A stretch of DNA of 64,000 bases from Halogeometricum sp. S1BR25-6. Its GTDB lineage: Archaea; Halobacteriota; Halobacteria; Halobacteriales; Haloferacaceae. Shown piece by piece: positions 51,328 to 61,273 of this stretch (the stretch's first letter is position 1; each line of letters opens with the position of its first letter). The notes under the pieces were generated by a model that saw only the letters and a program-made list of their open reading frames with translations, was not told the origin of the DNA and did no database searches. Location: NCBI RefSeq assembly GCF_031624495.1, contig NZ_JAMQOP010000002.1:310001-374000 (forward strand), in the 5' to 3' direction. The position numbers and the translations under genes were made by a program.

Positions 51328-52245
51328 TCAGCCCTCGAAGTACTCGGCGTATATCTCGTCGTACGTCCCGTTCTCCTTGATGGCGGCGAGCGCCTCGTTC
51401 ACCCGCTGACGGAACTCGTCGTCATCCTGTCGGAACGCGATTCCGTAGTTCTCGACGGTGAGCGTGAGGTAGTCGGGGGCGTTCTCGCCGGACTCGGCGG
51501 CCGCGCCCTCGCCCTGAAGGAAGCGGACCTGGCCCTCGCCCTGGTTGTTGACGAACTCGGCGTTGACGGTGTTGTCGTTGATGACGGCGACGACCTGTCC
51601 GTTGACGAGCGCCTGGAACGCGCCGTTGACCTGGTCGTACTGGTTGAGTTCCAACTCGCCGTCGAACTCCTCTTTCAACTGCTGGGCGGCGTCGGCGCCG
51701 GTGGTGCCCTTCTGGACGCCGACGGTCGTCCCGCGGAGGTCCGCCTTGGACTGGATGTCGCTGTCCTGCCGGACGATGACCGTCTGGTACGCGGTGAAGT
51801 AGGGGTCGGAGAAGTCGACTTCCTGCGCGCGTTCGTCGTTGATGGTCATCGCCGACATGATGATGCGGAAGTTGTTGTTCTTCAGCGAGGGGATGATAGA
51901 GTCGAAGCTCGTCGGTTTGAACTCGTAACTCGTCCCCAACTGCTCCTCGAAGACGGCCTGCGCGATGTCCACGTCGAAGCCGGTGAGTTCGCCCGACGCC
52001 GTGTTGTACTCGAACGGCCGGTACGGGATGTCCGACCCGATGACGACGTTGTCCGGGACGACGTCGCCCGAGGACTCGGTCCCCGTTTCGGTCCCGTCCG
52101 CCGTGCCGTCTCCGTCCGTCGCCGTCGCCCCCGAGGTAGTCGTCTCGGTCGACCCTTCGCCCGCTCCGTTACCACCCGAACAACCCGCGAAGAGTCCGCC
52201 AGCGACCACTCCGGCACCAGTCTTCAGATACGCACGTCTGTCCAT
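51328..52245 (-). CDS. Amino acid ABC transporter, Tat-exported binding protein
   Basis: From ATG 52245 the 305-residue protein has a Tat motif DRRAYLKTGAGVV and lipobox FAGC, so it is a lipid-anchored surface receptor. A Thr/Gly-rich linker leads to the SBP_bac_3 domain (VIGSDIPYRPFEYNTASGEL, VDIAQAVFEEQLGT, IIPSLKNNNFRIIMSAMTIN, GTTVGVQKGTTGADAAQQ), type GlnH/HisJ. The ligand is probably a polar amino acid. It is first in the operon. Confidence 0.94.
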   Translation of the reverse strand: MDRRAYLKTGAGVVAGGLFAGCSGGNGAGEGSTETTTSGATATDGDGTADGTETGTESSGDVVPDNVVIGSDIPYRPFEYNTASGELTGFDVDIAQAVFEEQLGTSYEFKPTSFDSIIPSLKNNNFRIIMSAMTINDERAQEVDFSDPYFTAYQTVIVRQDSDIQSKADLRGTTVGVQKGTTGADAAQQLKEEFDGELELNQYDQVNGAFQALVNGQVVAVINDNTVNAEFVNNQGEGQVRFLQGEGAAAESGENAPDYLTLTVENYGIAFRQDDDEFRQRVNEALAAIKENGTYDEIYAEYFEG

Positions 52246-52423
52246 AACACCCGTCCGTAGCCAATCCTGGTATAACACCTCTTCGGTTCGGAGAACGCGA
52301 CCTGTCCACGAATACCGGGCAGAGGCGGAGTATCGACCACCGCGGCCGGCTGAACCCGACCGTCCGGAGACCGACGCGAGCGCGCTCGTGCGATTGGACG
52401 CTGCGGTTGACGCCGTCCAGCCT

Positions 52424-53248
52424 TCAGTCGCTCCCGCCGGGGACGCCGCGGGACTGCCGACTCGGACGGTTCCGGAGGGCGTAGGAGGCGGCGCCGACGA
52501 GTCCGAGGACGACGACGGTGCCGCCGACGGAGACGTACTCCAGTCCGCCGCTGTACACCTGCCGACCGAGGACGAGGAGGGCGACGAGGAGGAGGGCGGC
52601 GCTCCCCGTCAGGAGGCGGACGCGGCCGGAGCCGTCACCGACGCCCGAACCGAGCCACGCGGTGGCGGCGACGAGGACGCCGTAGGCGACGAGTCCGACC
52701 GTGTAGTAGACGGCCTGTAAGTTCGCGCCGAACGGGAGGAACGCGTGGGGTGCGAGGACGACGAGGGCGGCGATACCGACGGCGGTGCCGCCGAGGGCGC
52801 GGCGGAGTTCGTCGGCGCTCGGGGGGTCGTACGCCCGCGCGAACGCGAGGACGACGGCGGTGAAGATAATCGAGGCGGTGAGGAAGTGCGCCGAGAGGAT
52901 GACCCACTCGTACGTCGTCACCGTCAGCGCGCCGAGGATAATCTGCGAGGGCAGGAGGATGGTGGCGAGGGCGAGCGACCGGCGGACGCGGCGGTCGGCG
53001 CCGGCCCGCCACGCCTGCACCGTGGTGCCGAGGATGAGGAAGCCGACGAGCATCGCCACGAGTCGGTGGAACCACTCGATGAAACTGCTCCAGTTGGCCG
53101 GAAACAGGCCGAGGAAGCCGTCGCAGAACGGCCACCGGCCGGCGCACGTGAGTCCGGCGCCGGCGGCGGCGGTGTACACCCCGAGTACCATCAGAAAGCC
53201 CGTGAGCGGCACGGTGAGTGCCACGAGGCGTCGGAGGCGAGCGTTCAT
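52424..53248 (-). CDS. ctaA: Haem A synthase / COX15-CtaA family protein
   Basis: CtaA converts haem O to haem A for aa3-type oxidase. From ATG 53248 the 274-residue protein has about eight membrane segments. The first half is canonical: the cysteine pair CAGRWPFC, EWFHRLVAMLVGF with its haem histidine and SAHFLTASIIF with the second His. The second half lacks a matching EWxHR motif, so only one set of haem-binding histidines is visible, as in some archaeal short forms. An ATG-free upstream open extension is rejected. Confidence 0.88.
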   Translation of the reverse strand: MNARLRRLVALTVPLTGFLMVLGVYTAAAGAGLTCAGRWPFCDGFLGLFPANWSSFIEWFHRLVAMLVGFLILGTTVQAWRAGADRRVRRSLALATILLPSQIILGALTVTTYEWVILSAHFLTASIIFTAVVLAFARAYDPPSADELRRALGGTAVGIAALVVLAPHAFLPFGANLQAVYYTVGLVAYGVLVAATAWLGSGVGDGSGRVRLLTGSAALLLVALLVLGRQVYSGGLEYVSVGGTVVVLGLVGAASYALRNRPSRQSRGVPGGSD

Positions 53249-53344
53249 GTTCCGCTCTCGGGGTCGCGTCCACTTGAACCCCTCTCTCCGCAGACGCGCG
53301 AACCACCGGAACGTTTCAAATGGGTGCCGCGGGAACGGTCGGGT

Positions 53345-54502
53345 ATGACCGACGAGGACCCCGGCGCGAACGCCGCCGGAAGCGAACACGACATCGTCAC
53401 CGACCACCTCGACGACCGACGGGAGCGACTGTCGGAGTACCTCGACCGGGAGGAACTCGACGCGGTCTGGTTCGCGGCGCCGAACTCCTTCGCGTGGCTC
53501 ACCGGCGGGAGCAACGTCGTCAGTCGCGGCGCCGACGTTGGCGTCGCCGCTGCGGGCTACACCCGCGACGACGGGTGGGTCGTCGTCACGGACAACATCG
53601 AGGCGAACCGACTCGCCGACGAGGAGGTGCCCGAGGCGTTCGACGTCCGGCAGACGAACTGGTACGAGTCGTCGCTGGCCGACGGCGTCGTCCGAGAGAC
53701 CGACGGGAGGGGGGCGGCGGACTTCGAGGTTCCCGGACTCGACTCGGTAGACGCGAGCGAACTCCGGCAACCGCTCTCGGAGACGGACGTCGAGCGCTAC
53801 CGCGAACTCGGGCGCGAGGCGGCCGACGCCGTCGAACGGGTCGCGCGCGAACTCGAACCAGGGGACACCGAACACGAGGTGGCCGCGGCGCTGAAAATAG
53901 CGCTGGCGACGCGGGGCATCGAGGCGCCCGTCGTCCTCGTCGGCGGGTCCGAACGCGCCCAGCAGTACCGCCACTACACCCCGACGTACGCGGAGTTGGG
54001 CGACTACGCCCTGCTGTCGGTGACGGCCGAACGCGGCGGTCTGCACGCGAGCACGACCCGAACCGTCGCCTTCGACCCCCCGGAGTGGCTGGCCGAACGA
54101 CACGCGAAGGCCCAGCAGGTCGAGACGAGTGCGCTGGCGGCGACGCAGGCAGTCGCGCGACTCGGCGGCACCGCCGACGACGTCTTCGACAACATCATGG
54201 CCGCCTACGAACATCTCGACTACCCCGAGGAGTGGCGCGAACACCACCAGGGCGGCGCGGCCGGGTTCGCCGGTCGGGAGTGGTTCGCCTCGCCCGGCGA
54301 GGACGCCCCGGTGGAGACGCCGATGGCGTACGCGTACAATCCGACGATACAGGGGGCGAAATCGGAGGACACCGTCCTCGTCACCGAGGACGGCGCGGAG
54401 GTGCTGACGGCGACGGGCGAGTGGCCCACCCGCCCCGTGAAGGGATGGGACCACGAGTTCGCCGTCGAACGGCACGAGATACTGCACCTCGACGCGGAGT
54501 AG
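53345..54502 (+). CDS. M24-family protein with degenerate metal site
   Basis: The 385-residue protein has the creatinase/aminopeptidase-P N-domain ([20 protein letters not shown]) and the pita-bread C-domain: [32 protein letters not shown] and [15 protein letters not shown]. In M24 peptidases, the third segment carries two metal Asp; here the pattern reads [12 protein letters not shown] and the acids are absent, so metal-dependent peptidase activity is doubtful. It may bind or hydrolyse a small substrate in another way. ATG 53345. Confidence 0.82.
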   Translation: MTDEDPGANAAGSEHDIVTDHLDDRRERLSEYLDREELDAVWFAAPNSFAWLTGGSNVVSRGADVGVAAAGYTRDDGWVVVTDNIEANRLADEEVPEAFDVRQTNWYESSLADGVVRETDGRGAADFEVPGLDSVDASELRQPLSETDVERYRELGREAADAVERVARELEPGDTEHEVAAALKIALATRGIEAPVVLVGGSERAQQYRHYTPTYAELGDYALLSVTAERGGLHASTTRTVAFDPPEWLAERHAKAQQVETSALAATQAVARLGGTADDVFDNIMAAYEHLDYPEEWREHHQGGAAGFAGREWFASPGEDAPVETPMAYAYNPTIQGAKSEDTVLVTEDGAEVLTATGEWPTRPVKGWDHEFAVERHEILHLDAE

Positions 54503-54615
54503 GGCAGCGATTCGGAGTAAAGAAGTACTCGTCGGCGAGTATCATTTCGTCGTCTGTCGAAGTCAATTTTCGACAGTACGGTAGCTTTTTCACGGTTCCA
54601 CGGGTGCCCTCGGGC

Positions 54616-56862
54616 ATGGGATTAGACGACGACGCGCGGGAGTATCACCGCGAAGAGCCGCCGGGTAAAATCGAAATTTCGACGACGAAACCGACGAACA
54701 CGCAGCGAGACCTCTCTTTGGCGTACTCGCCGGGCGTGGCGGCGCCGTGCCGCGACATCGCCGACGACCCGGACAAGGCCTACGAGTACACGGCGAAAGG
54801 GAATCTCGTGGGCGTCGTCTCCGACGGGTCCGCCGTCTTGGGTCTAGGTGACATCGGCGCGCAGGCGTCGAAACCGGTCATGGAGGGGAAGGGCGTGCTG
54901 TTCAAGCGTTTCGCGGACATCGACGTGTTCGACATCGAGCTAGAACCCGAGAACGTTGACGAGTTCGTGAATATCGTCAGCGCGATGGAACCCACGTTCG
55001 GCGGCATCAACTTGGAGGACATCAAGGCGCCGGAGTGTTTCGAGATAGAGTCGCGCCTGCGCGACGAGATGGATATCCCCGTGTTCCACGACGACCAGCA
55101 CGGGACCGCCATCATCTCCGGCGCAGCCCTGCTGAACTCGGCGGACATCGTCGGCAAGGACCTCGAAGACCTGGACATCGTGTTCTCGGGGGCGGGGGCG
55201 TCCGCCATCGCCAGCGCGCGCTTCTACGTCTCGCTCGGCGCGCGGAAGGAGAACATCGTGATGTGCGACTCCGACGGCGTCATCAAACCCGACCGCGACG
55301 ACGTCAACGAGTTCAAAGCCGAGTTCTCCAACGACGTCGAGGCCGACACGCTCGCGGAAGCGATGGAGGGCGCGGACGTCTTCGTCGGCCTCTCCGTCGG
55401 CGGCCTCGTCGACCAGGAGATGGTCGCGTCGATGGCTGAGGACCCCGCCCTCTTCGCGATGGCCAACCCCGACCCCGAAATCGGTTACGAGGCGGCCAAA
55501 GAAGCCCGTGACGACACCGTCATCATGGCGACGGGTCGGTCGGACTACCCCAACCAGGTGAACAACGTGCTCGGCTTCCCGTTCATCTTCCGCGGCGCCC
55601 TCGACGTGCGAGCGCGCGAGATAAACGAGGAGATGAAGCGCGCGGCCGCCGAAGCCCTCGCCGAACTCGCCCGTAAGGACGTTCCCGACGCCGTCGTGAA
55701 GGCCTACGGCGACCAACCCCTGCAGTACGGTCCCGAGTACGTCATCCCCAAACCGTTGGACCCCCGCGTGCTGTTCGAGGTGGCGCCCGCCGTCGCGCAG
55801 GCGGCGATGGACAGCGGGTCGGCCCGCAGCGAACTCGACACGCAGGAGTACGAAGAGACGCTCGAAGCGCGCCTCGGGAAGTCCCGCGAGATGATGCGCG
55901 TCGTCCTCAACAAGGCGAAGTCCGACCCCAAGCGCGTCGCCCTCGCGGAGGGCACCGACGAGAAGATGATCCGCGCCGCCTACCAGATTCAAGAGCAGGG
56001 AATCGCCTACCCCGTCCTCATCGGCGGCGAGGACGAGATTCGGCAGACCGCCGAGAACCTCGGCCTCGACTTCGAACCGGAGGTGGCCGACCCGCAGAAC
56101 GGCGACTGGGACCACTACGCCGACCGCCTGTACGAACTGCGCCGGCGCAAGGGCCTGACGAAGAACGAGGCGCACGAACTCGTCCGCCGCGACACGAACT
56201 ACTTCGCCAGCGTGATGGTCGAACAGGACGACGCGGACGCGATGCTGACGGGTCTGACACACCACTACCCCTCGGCGCTCCGCCCGCCGCTTCAGGTCGT
56301 CGGGACGGCCGACGACGCCGAGTACGCCGCCGGCGTCTACATGCTGACGTTCAAGAACCGCGTCGTCTTCTGCGCGGACACGACGGTGAACCTCGCGCCC
56401 GACTCCGACGTGCTCGCGGAGATAACGAAGCACACCGCCGAGTTGGCCCGCCGGTTCAACATCGAACCGCGGGCGGCGATGCTGTCGTACTCGAACTTCG
56501 GCAGCGTCACGAACGAGGGGACGCGCAAACCGCGCGACGCCGTGAAACTGCTCCACGACGACGCCGAAGTCGACTTCCCGGTCGACGGGGAGATGCAGGC
56601 CGACACGGCCGTCGTCGAGGACATCCTCCAGGGGACCTACGAGTTCTCCGACCTCGAGGACCCCGCGAACGTCCTCGTCTTCCCGAACCTCGAAGCGGGC
56701 AACATCGGCTACAAACTGCTCCAGCGACTCGGCGGCGCGGAGGCCATCGGCCCGATGCTCGTCGGCATGGGCAAACCCGTCCACGTCCTGCAACGAGGCG
56801 ACGAGGTCAAGGACATCGTCAACCTCGCGGGCGTCGCGGTCGTCGACGCGCAGAACGAGTAA
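54616..56862 (+). CDS. maeB: NADP-dependent malic enzyme with PTA-like C-terminal domain
   Basis: The enzyme decarboxylates malate to pyruvate with NAD(P). The 748-residue protein has an N-terminal malic domain (about 1-200: [55 protein letters not shown]), a Rossmann domain ([31 protein letters not shown]) to about 420, and a phosphotransacetylase-like domain (about 430-748) as in E. coli MaeB, probably regulatory. ATG 54616. Complete and monocistronic. Confidence 0.94.
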   Translation: MGLDDDAREYHREEPPGKIEISTTKPTNTQRDLSLAYSPGVAAPCRDIADDPDKAYEYTAKGNLVGVVSDGSAVLGLGDIGAQASKPVMEGKGVLFKRFADIDVFDIELEPENVDEFVNIVSAMEPTFGGINLEDIKAPECFEIESRLRDEMDIPVFHDDQHGTAIISGAALLNSADIVGKDLEDLDIVFSGAGASAIASARFYVSLGARKENIVMCDSDGVIKPDRDDVNEFKAEFSNDVEADTLAEAMEGADVFVGLSVGGLVDQEMVASMAEDPALFAMANPDPEIGYEAAKEARDDTVIMATGRSDYPNQVNNVLGFPFIFRGALDVRAREINEEMKRAAAEALAELARKDVPDAVVKAYGDQPLQYGPEYVIPKPLDPRVLFEVAPAVAQAAMDSGSARSELDTQEYEETLEARLGKSREMMRVVLNKAKSDPKRVALAEGTDEKMIRAAYQIQEQGIAYPVLIGGEDEIRQTAENLGLDFEPEVADPQNGDWDHYADRLYELRRRKGLTKNEAHELVRRDTNYFASVMVEQDDADAMLTGLTHHYPSALRPPLQVVGTADDAEYAAGVYMLTFKNRVVFCADTTVNLAPDSDVLAEITKHTAELARRFNIEPRAAMLSYSNFGSVTNEGTRKPRDAVKLLHDDAEVDFPVDGEMQADTAVVEDILQGTYEFSDLEDPANVLVFPNLEAGNIGYKLLQRLGGAEAIGPMLVGMGKPVHVLQRGDEVKDIVNLAGVAVVDAQNE

Positions 56863-56933
56863 CGTCGCGGTCAGCGCGAACACTCTTTTGTCGACTCCCG
56901 CCCCGGAGAAGGAGCGGTCGCCGGCGGCGACGG

Positions 56934-57620
56934 TCAGTCGCTCGCGCGACTCTCGAACCGCGACGGCGGCGGGAACTGCGGGTCGTCGGCCTCGGTTTCG
57001 GCTCCGGTTCTGGTTCCGGTCCCGGTCCCGGGGCCGGCGTTCGCCGGCGAGGGCGAGTCCGGCACGACGCAGCGGTCCTTTCGCTCGTTGACGTGCGCGT
57101 ACTCGTTCGGCGCGTTCGCGAGGGGATGTGCGGGGTTGTTCCGGCCGTCGATGCGCGCGGCGCGGAGTTCGGCGAATCCGGCGATGCGGGCGCGGATGCC
57201 CCGCCAGTGGTTCTCGCTGCCGGCCGGCGGCGACGTGGGTCGGCGCGTCCGACGCCACTCGGGGTCGGCCTTCGCGAGGACCTCGGTGTTGACGTTCGCC
57301 GCGAGGGCGTCGTGGTCGATGAGGACGCCGACCCGGGCGCTCGGCGGCGCGCGGGCCGCGAGCACGTCCAGACCGAGGTGGAGCGCGCGGTACTCGGAGA
57401 CGTTGTTGTTCGGCGCCGCGTCGGGCACGGCGACCCGAGCCACCCGCGTGCCGTCGCGCGTCTCGATGACGACACCCAGTCCGCCGTCGCCCGAGGACCG
57501 ATACGACCCGTCGGTGGCGACGTAGAAGTGGCGGTGGTGGGTGCGCGGCGGATGCGCGATGTGCGGCGTGGGAGACTCGTCGAACAGGTCTCGAAGTGAT
57601 TGACGGCCGTGAACGGCCAT
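56934..57620 (-). CDS. RNase H-fold protein, long C-terminal extension
   Basis: From ATG 57620 the 228-residue protein has an RNase H-like core (about residues 30-170): HFYVATDGSYRSSGDGGLGV with the first Asp, NNNVSEYRALHLGLDVL with the Glu, and VGVLIDHDALAANVN with a further Asp. The last catalytic position is not clear (NAPNEYAHVNER). The C-terminal 60 residues are Thr/Gly-rich and unstructured. A TTTATATTT element centred about 27 nt before ATG 57620 indicates a leaderless start. Distinct from the two RNase H homologues in the accessory region; role unknown, possibly RNA/DNA hybrid processing. Confidence 0.72.
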   Translation of the reverse strand: MAVHGRQSLRDLFDESPTPHIAHPPRTHHRHFYVATDGSYRSSGDGGLGVVIETRDGTRVARVAVPDAAPNNNVSEYRALHLGLDVLAARAPPSARVGVLIDHDALAANVNTEVLAKADPEWRRTRRPTSPPAGSENHWRGIRARIAGFAELRAARIDGRNNPAHPLANAPNEYAHVNERKDRCVVPDSPSPANAGPGTGTGTRTGAETEADDPQFPPPSRFESRASD

Positions 57621-57640
57621 GCTCGTCCCTACCAAACCCA

Positions 57641-57655
57641 GAAATATAAATATAA
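57641..57655. promoter_or_regulatory. AT-rich TATA region between divergent genes
   Basis: GAAATATAAATATAA provides a TATA-like box on both strands between the RNase H-fold gene (57620, leftward) and the CBS gene (rightward). For the leftward gene the spacing is about 27 nt to the start codon. Confidence 0.45.
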
Positions 57656-57717
57656 CCCGAATTTGCACCGTGAACGAAAAGGAACAGACAGATGGACCGC
57701 GTCCGCGTAGGGAGGGT

Positions 57718-58236
57718 ATGGACCTCTCCGCTCGGGAGTTGATGACGACGGACGTGAAGACGGTCGCCCCGGACGACGACGTGAGCAACGTGTTGGGTCG
57801 CCTCGCACGCGCCGACTTCAACGGGTTCCCCGTCGTCGACGAGGACGGCGCCGTCGTCGGCATCGTCACGCAACACGACCTCGTGGAACTGTTTCAGACC
57901 AAAGAGCGGACGCTGTGGATTCCCGTCGGCCTCCCGCCGTTCACGGAGACGCTCACCTACGCCGTCGACGTGTCGTGGGACGACCTCGACCTCGGCGTCG
58001 ACTTGGCGAAGAACGCCGACAGACCCATCAGCGAAGTGATGACGACGGACGTGGTGACCGTCGGCCCCGACGCGGACCTCGACACCGTCCTCGACCTCCT
58101 GTCGGGCGACGACCGCGATATCAACCGCTTGCCGGTGGTCGAGGACGGCCGCCTGGTCGGCATCGTCGCCCGTCAGGACGTCGTCCGGGCGATGCGAGAC
58201 CTCCGTCGCGGCACCGGAGAGACCGCGAGACGATAA
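57718..58236 (+). CDS. CBS-domain pair protein
   Basis: The 172-residue protein consists of two CBS motifs: DLSARELMTTDVKTVAPDDD with GFPVVDEDGAVVGIVTQHDL, and ISEVMTTDVVTVGPDADLDT with RLPVVEDGRLVGIVARQDVV. CBS pairs bind adenosyl ligands and regulate partner proteins. A GTG at 57670 in frame, about 20 nt after the TATA region, is an alternative leaderless start that would add 16 residues. GGGAGG lies just before ATG 57718. Confidence 0.88.
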   Translation: MDLSARELMTTDVKTVAPDDDVSNVLGRLARADFNGFPVVDEDGAVVGIVTQHDLVELFQTKERTLWIPVGLPPFTETLTYAVDVSWDDLDLGVDLAKNADRPISEVMTTDVVTVGPDADLDTVLDLLSGDDRDINRLPVVEDGRLVGIVARQDVVRAMRDLRRGTGETARR

Positions 58237-58293
58237 GAGGCAGCGCGCGCACCCGAACGAAACGTTGAGGGAGGTAACCGAGAAACCGCAGGT

Positions 58294-59259
58294 GTGAGCC
58301 GGTACCGAAACCTCGCGCTGTTCGTCTTCCTCGCCGCCGCGTGGGGGGCGTCGTTCATGGCCATCAAGGCGGGTCTCGGCACGCCCACCGACCCCGGCGG
58401 CTTCCTCGAGACGCCCGTGCTCTTCGCGGCGATTCGCTACGACGTGGCGGGCGTGTTGATGCTCGGCTACGCCGTCTACGCCACCGACAGCCCCCTCCCG
58501 CGCGGACGCGACGAGTGGGCCACCGTCGTCGTCGGGTCCGTCCTCATCATGGCGGGCTACCACGCCCTGCTGTTCGTCGGCGAGACGGACCCCGCCGTCA
58601 CCTCCGCCGCCGCCGCGGTCATCGTCAGCCTCAGCCCCATCCTCACCGCCGGATTCGCGCGCGCCTTCCTGCCGTCCGAGCGCCTCGCGCCCGCCGGCCT
58701 CGTCGGTCTGTTGTTGGGGCTGGCGGGCGTCGTCGTCCTCTCGAACCCGGACCCGAACAACCTCCTCTCGGGCGGCGCCGTCGCCAAACTGCTCATCTTC
58801 GGCGCGGCGACGGTGTTCGCCCTCGGGTCGGTGCTGACCCGCCGCATCGACGCGGACCTGCCCATCGAGACGATGGAGGCGTGGACGATGCTCGGCGGCG
58901 CCCTCCTGATGCACGTCGTGAGCGTCGCCATCGGCGAATCCGCCTCGGACGTCTCGTGGACGACCGACGCGTTCCTCGCGCTCGGGTACCTCTCGGTCGT
59001 CGCCAGCGCCGTCGGCTTCCTCGTCTACTTCGTCCTCCTGAAGCGCCTCGGCGCCGTCGAGATAAACCTCGTCTCCTACGTCGCGCCGGTGTTCGCGGCG
59101 CTGACTGGGTGGGCGTTTCTCGGGGAACTGCCGACCGTCTACACCGTCGCCGGGTTCGCGCTCATCTTCGTCGGCTTCCTCCTCCTGAAGCGCGAGAGCA
59201 TCCGGCGCGAACTCCCCCGACTGCGGCGGGGACTCGAATCGTTCGGCGCGCGCGACTGA
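58294..59259 (+). CDS. EamA/DMT family transporter
   Basis: The 321-residue protein has ten hydrophobic segments in two EamA repeats, opening YRNLALFVFLAAAWGASFMA and ending with the second repeat (SAVGFLVYFVLLKRLGAVEI, FAALTGWAFLGELPTVYTVA). DMT transporters of this type export amino acids, sugars or other small molecules. Substrate unknown. The start codon is GTG at 58294. It lies downstream of the CBS gene on the same strand with a 57-bp gap. Confidence 0.9.
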   Translation: MSRYRNLALFVFLAAAWGASFMAIKAGLGTPTDPGGFLETPVLFAAIRYDVAGVLMLGYAVYATDSPLPRGRDEWATVVVGSVLIMAGYHALLFVGETDPAVTSAAAAVIVSLSPILTAGFARAFLPSERLAPAGLVGLLLGLAGVVVLSNPDPNNLLSGGAVAKLLIFGAATVFALGSVLTRRIDADLPIETMEAWTMLGGALLMHVVSVAIGESASDVSWTTDAFLALGYLSVVASAVGFLVYFVLLKRLGAVEINLVSYVAPVFAALTGWAFLGELPTVYTVAGFALIFVGFLLLKRESIRRELPRLRRGLESFGARD

Positions 59260-59282
59260 GTCGAGGCCGTTCGAGGGGAGAA

Positions 59283-59567
59283 CTACTCCTCGACGCGTTC
59301 GGCAGCCGTCACCTCGCCGACCATCGTCCACCCCTCCTCGTCCGGCCCCTTCCGCCCGAGCAGCACCGACTCGGCGTCCTCGGTGGTGACGAGTCGGTAC
59401 GCGGCGCCCGCCTCGTCGAGGCGTTCGCCCTCGGCCTGGAACTCCCGCTGGAAGAACTCCGTGCTGTGCATCCGGTACACCGCCGAGTCGCCGCCGTCGA
59501 GGGTGAGGCGGACGGGCGTCGGCGAGACGTTGTGAATTCGCTTTGCGACCGGGTTGAGATCCGCCAT
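59283..59567 (-). CDS. Conserved haloarchaeal protein, unknown function
   Basis: The 94-residue protein reads MADLNPVAKRIHNVSPTPVR then LTLDGGDSAVYRMHSTEFFQ and a charged C-terminal part (KGPDEEGWTMVGEVTAAERV). It appears to be a single small alpha/beta domain. I recognise no family. It is cotranscribed in all likelihood with the CMP-kinase-like gene upstream (37-bp gap). Confidence 0.65.
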   Translation of the reverse strand: MADLNPVAKRIHNVSPTPVRLTLDGGDSAVYRMHSTEFFQREFQAEGERLDEAGAAYRLVTTEDAESVLLGRKGPDEEGWTMVGEVTAAERVEE

Positions 59568-59603
59568 GCCGACCGAAGGCGGCGTCGAGGAAAAGCGGTG
59601 TCG

Positions 59604-60218
59604 CTACAGTTCGACGTCGGGCGTCCGGAACGCGCCCTCGTCGCTCCCGGCCTCGTACTCCTCGACGGCGGTGAGGACGATTTCGAGGAGGGCGTCGGGG
59701 CTCCAGCGGGCGGTGTTTATCCGGAGGTCGTAGAACGACTGGTCGCTGACGTCGATGCCGTAGTAGGACTCGTAGCGGCCCGCCTCGCTCACCTCGCGGA
59801 CGCGCATCTCGGCCTCCATCTCCTCGCGGTCGCGGGTCCGGTCGACGCGGACTTCTTCGGGGGCGTCGAGCCAGATGCGGAGGTCGGCGCGGTTGCCCGC
59901 CAGCCACCCGGCGAGGCGGGATTCGAGGATGAACGCCTTGTTCGCCGTCCCCCACTGCTCGGCGATAGTGCGGAGGCGCTTGTCCAACGCGCGGTCGATG
60001 TCGTCTTTCTCGTCGGCCTTCGCGATGAGTTGCGACAGCGACATCTCGTGGTCCTCGGCGAGTTCGCGGAAGATGTCGCCTCCGGAGACGTACCCGCAGT
60101 CGAGCGACCGCGAGAGTCCCTCGCAGAGCGTCGTCGCTCCGCACCCCGGCGGGCCGGAGACGGTGATGAACAGGTTGCTATCGACTGACCGCCTCGGCGT
60201 GGGACTCTCCTCCAGCAT
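59604..60218 (-). CDS. Cytidylate-kinase-like protein lacking the P-loop lysine
   Basis: The 204-residue protein matches archaeal CMP kinase along its length: LFITVSGPPGCGATTLCEGL, GYVSGGDIFRELAEDHEMSL, AFILESRLAGWLAGNRADLR and YGIDVSDQSFYDLRINTARW. However, the Walker A sequence reads GPPGCGATT, with Ala28 where kinases have lysine, so phosphate transfer should be impaired or use another residue. ATG 60218 is preferred (a GTG at 60233 is possible) because a T-rich element lies about 27 nt upstream. It may be a paralogue with a binding or regulatory role. Confidence 0.8.
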   Translation of the reverse strand: MLEESPTPRRSVDSNLFITVSGPPGCGATTLCEGLSRSLDCGYVSGGDIFRELAEDHEMSLSQLIAKADEKDDIDRALDKRLRTIAEQWGTANKAFILESRLAGWLAGNRADLRIWLDAPEEVRVDRTRDREEMEAEMRVREVSEAGRYESYYGIDVSDQSFYDLRINTARWSPDALLEIVLTAVEEYEAGSDEGAFRTPDVEL

Positions 60219-60286
60219 CTTGTTCGGCCCCACTCTCTACGGGCACAAAAACCCGCTGAACCGACCCGTCTCCGCGTGGCGGCGCC

Positions 60287-61273
60287 TCACTCGAACGTCG
60301 CCTCGACCGCTTCCCGCGAAAGGCCGGCGGTAAGGCCGAGGACGAGTTTCACCCGCGCCTTCGCCGTCGAGAGGTCGCCCGCGTAGGCGACGCCGTGGCT
60401 CCGGAGGGTGACGCCGCCGCCGGCCGTCCCGTACACGGCCTCGGTCGGCCCGGCGTGACACCGCGAGGAGACGACCACCGGGAGCGTCTCGACGGCGTCG
60501 GCGACGGTATCTCCCAGCGGCCCCGTCGCGTTCCCGAGTCCGGTACCCTCCACGACGACGGCGTCGGCGCCGTCGAGGACCCGTTCGAGGAACGACCCGT
60601 CGACGCCGGTTCCCGAGTGGACGACGGGGACGTCGGCGTAGTCGGCGGCGTCCCGGTCGGGGTCGAGCGTCCCGTCCGGCAGCGACGTCTCCGAGGTCGC
60701 CCGCGTGGGGTCACGGTGGAGGCGGGTCGTCGCGCGGGTGAACGTCGCCACCGGACCCTTCCCGGGCGACTGGAACGTATCGAGGGCGTTCGTGTGCGTC
60801 TTCACCGCGTCGCGGGCGGCGTGGAGTTCGTCGTCGAAGGCGACGTGGACGCCGGGCGCGAACCGGTCGTCGACCGCGGCCCGCACCGCCGTGAGGAGGT
60901 TCGCAGGCGCGTCGGAACCCGGTTCGTCGAACCGGCGCTGCGACCCGGTGACGAGGACGGGGACGGGGACGTCGCACGCGAGGTCCAGTGCGTACGCGGT
61001 GTCGGCGATAGTGTCCGTCCCCTGCGTGACCACGACGCCGTCCGCGCCGTCGGCGACGGCGTCACGGGTCGCCTCGGCGGCCGCCGCCACGACAGAAAAG
61101 TCCATGTCGAACCCCGGGCGCGACCCCACGTCGGTCACGCGCAGGTCCGCGTACTCGGCGACGTCGGGGACGGCGGCGACGAGTTCCTCGCCCGCCTTCG
61201 CCGGAGCAGCCCCGTCAGCCGCCGGTTCGCTCGCTATCGTTCCGCCGCATCCGACCACGTGTACCGTAGGCAT
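60287..61273 (-). CDS. ansA: L-asparaginase
   Basis: It hydrolyses asparagine to aspartate and ammonia. The 328-residue protein has the first catalytic threonine in GCGGTIASEPA and the second site in VVTQGTDTIADTAYAL, plus TGSQRRFDEPGSDAPANL, as in bacterial/archaeal type I/II asparaginases. ATG 61273. It supplies nitrogen along with the formamidase and amino-acid transporter found in this window, although the genes are not linked. Confidence 0.93.
   Translation of the reverse strand: MPTVHVVGCGGTIASEPAADGAAPAKAGEELVAAVPDVAEYADLRVTDVGSRPGFDMDFSVVAAAAEATRDAVADGADGVVVTQGTDTIADTAYALDLACDVPVPVLVTGSQRRFDEPGSDAPANLLTAVRAAVDDRFAPGVHVAFDDELHAARDAVKTHTNALDTFQSPGKGPVATFTRATTRLHRDPTRATSETSLPDGTLDPDRDAADYADVPVVHSGTGVDGSFLERVLDGADAVVVEGTGLGNATGPLGDTVADAVETLPVVVSSRCHAGPTEAVYGTAGGGVTLRSHGVAYAGDLSTAKARVKLVLGLTAGLSREAVEATFE

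Noticed and set aside
54940-60144. 1734-codon minus-strand open frame
   Set aside because: It spans malic enzyme, CBS and EamA genes antisense, with no recognisable domains; a result of high GC.
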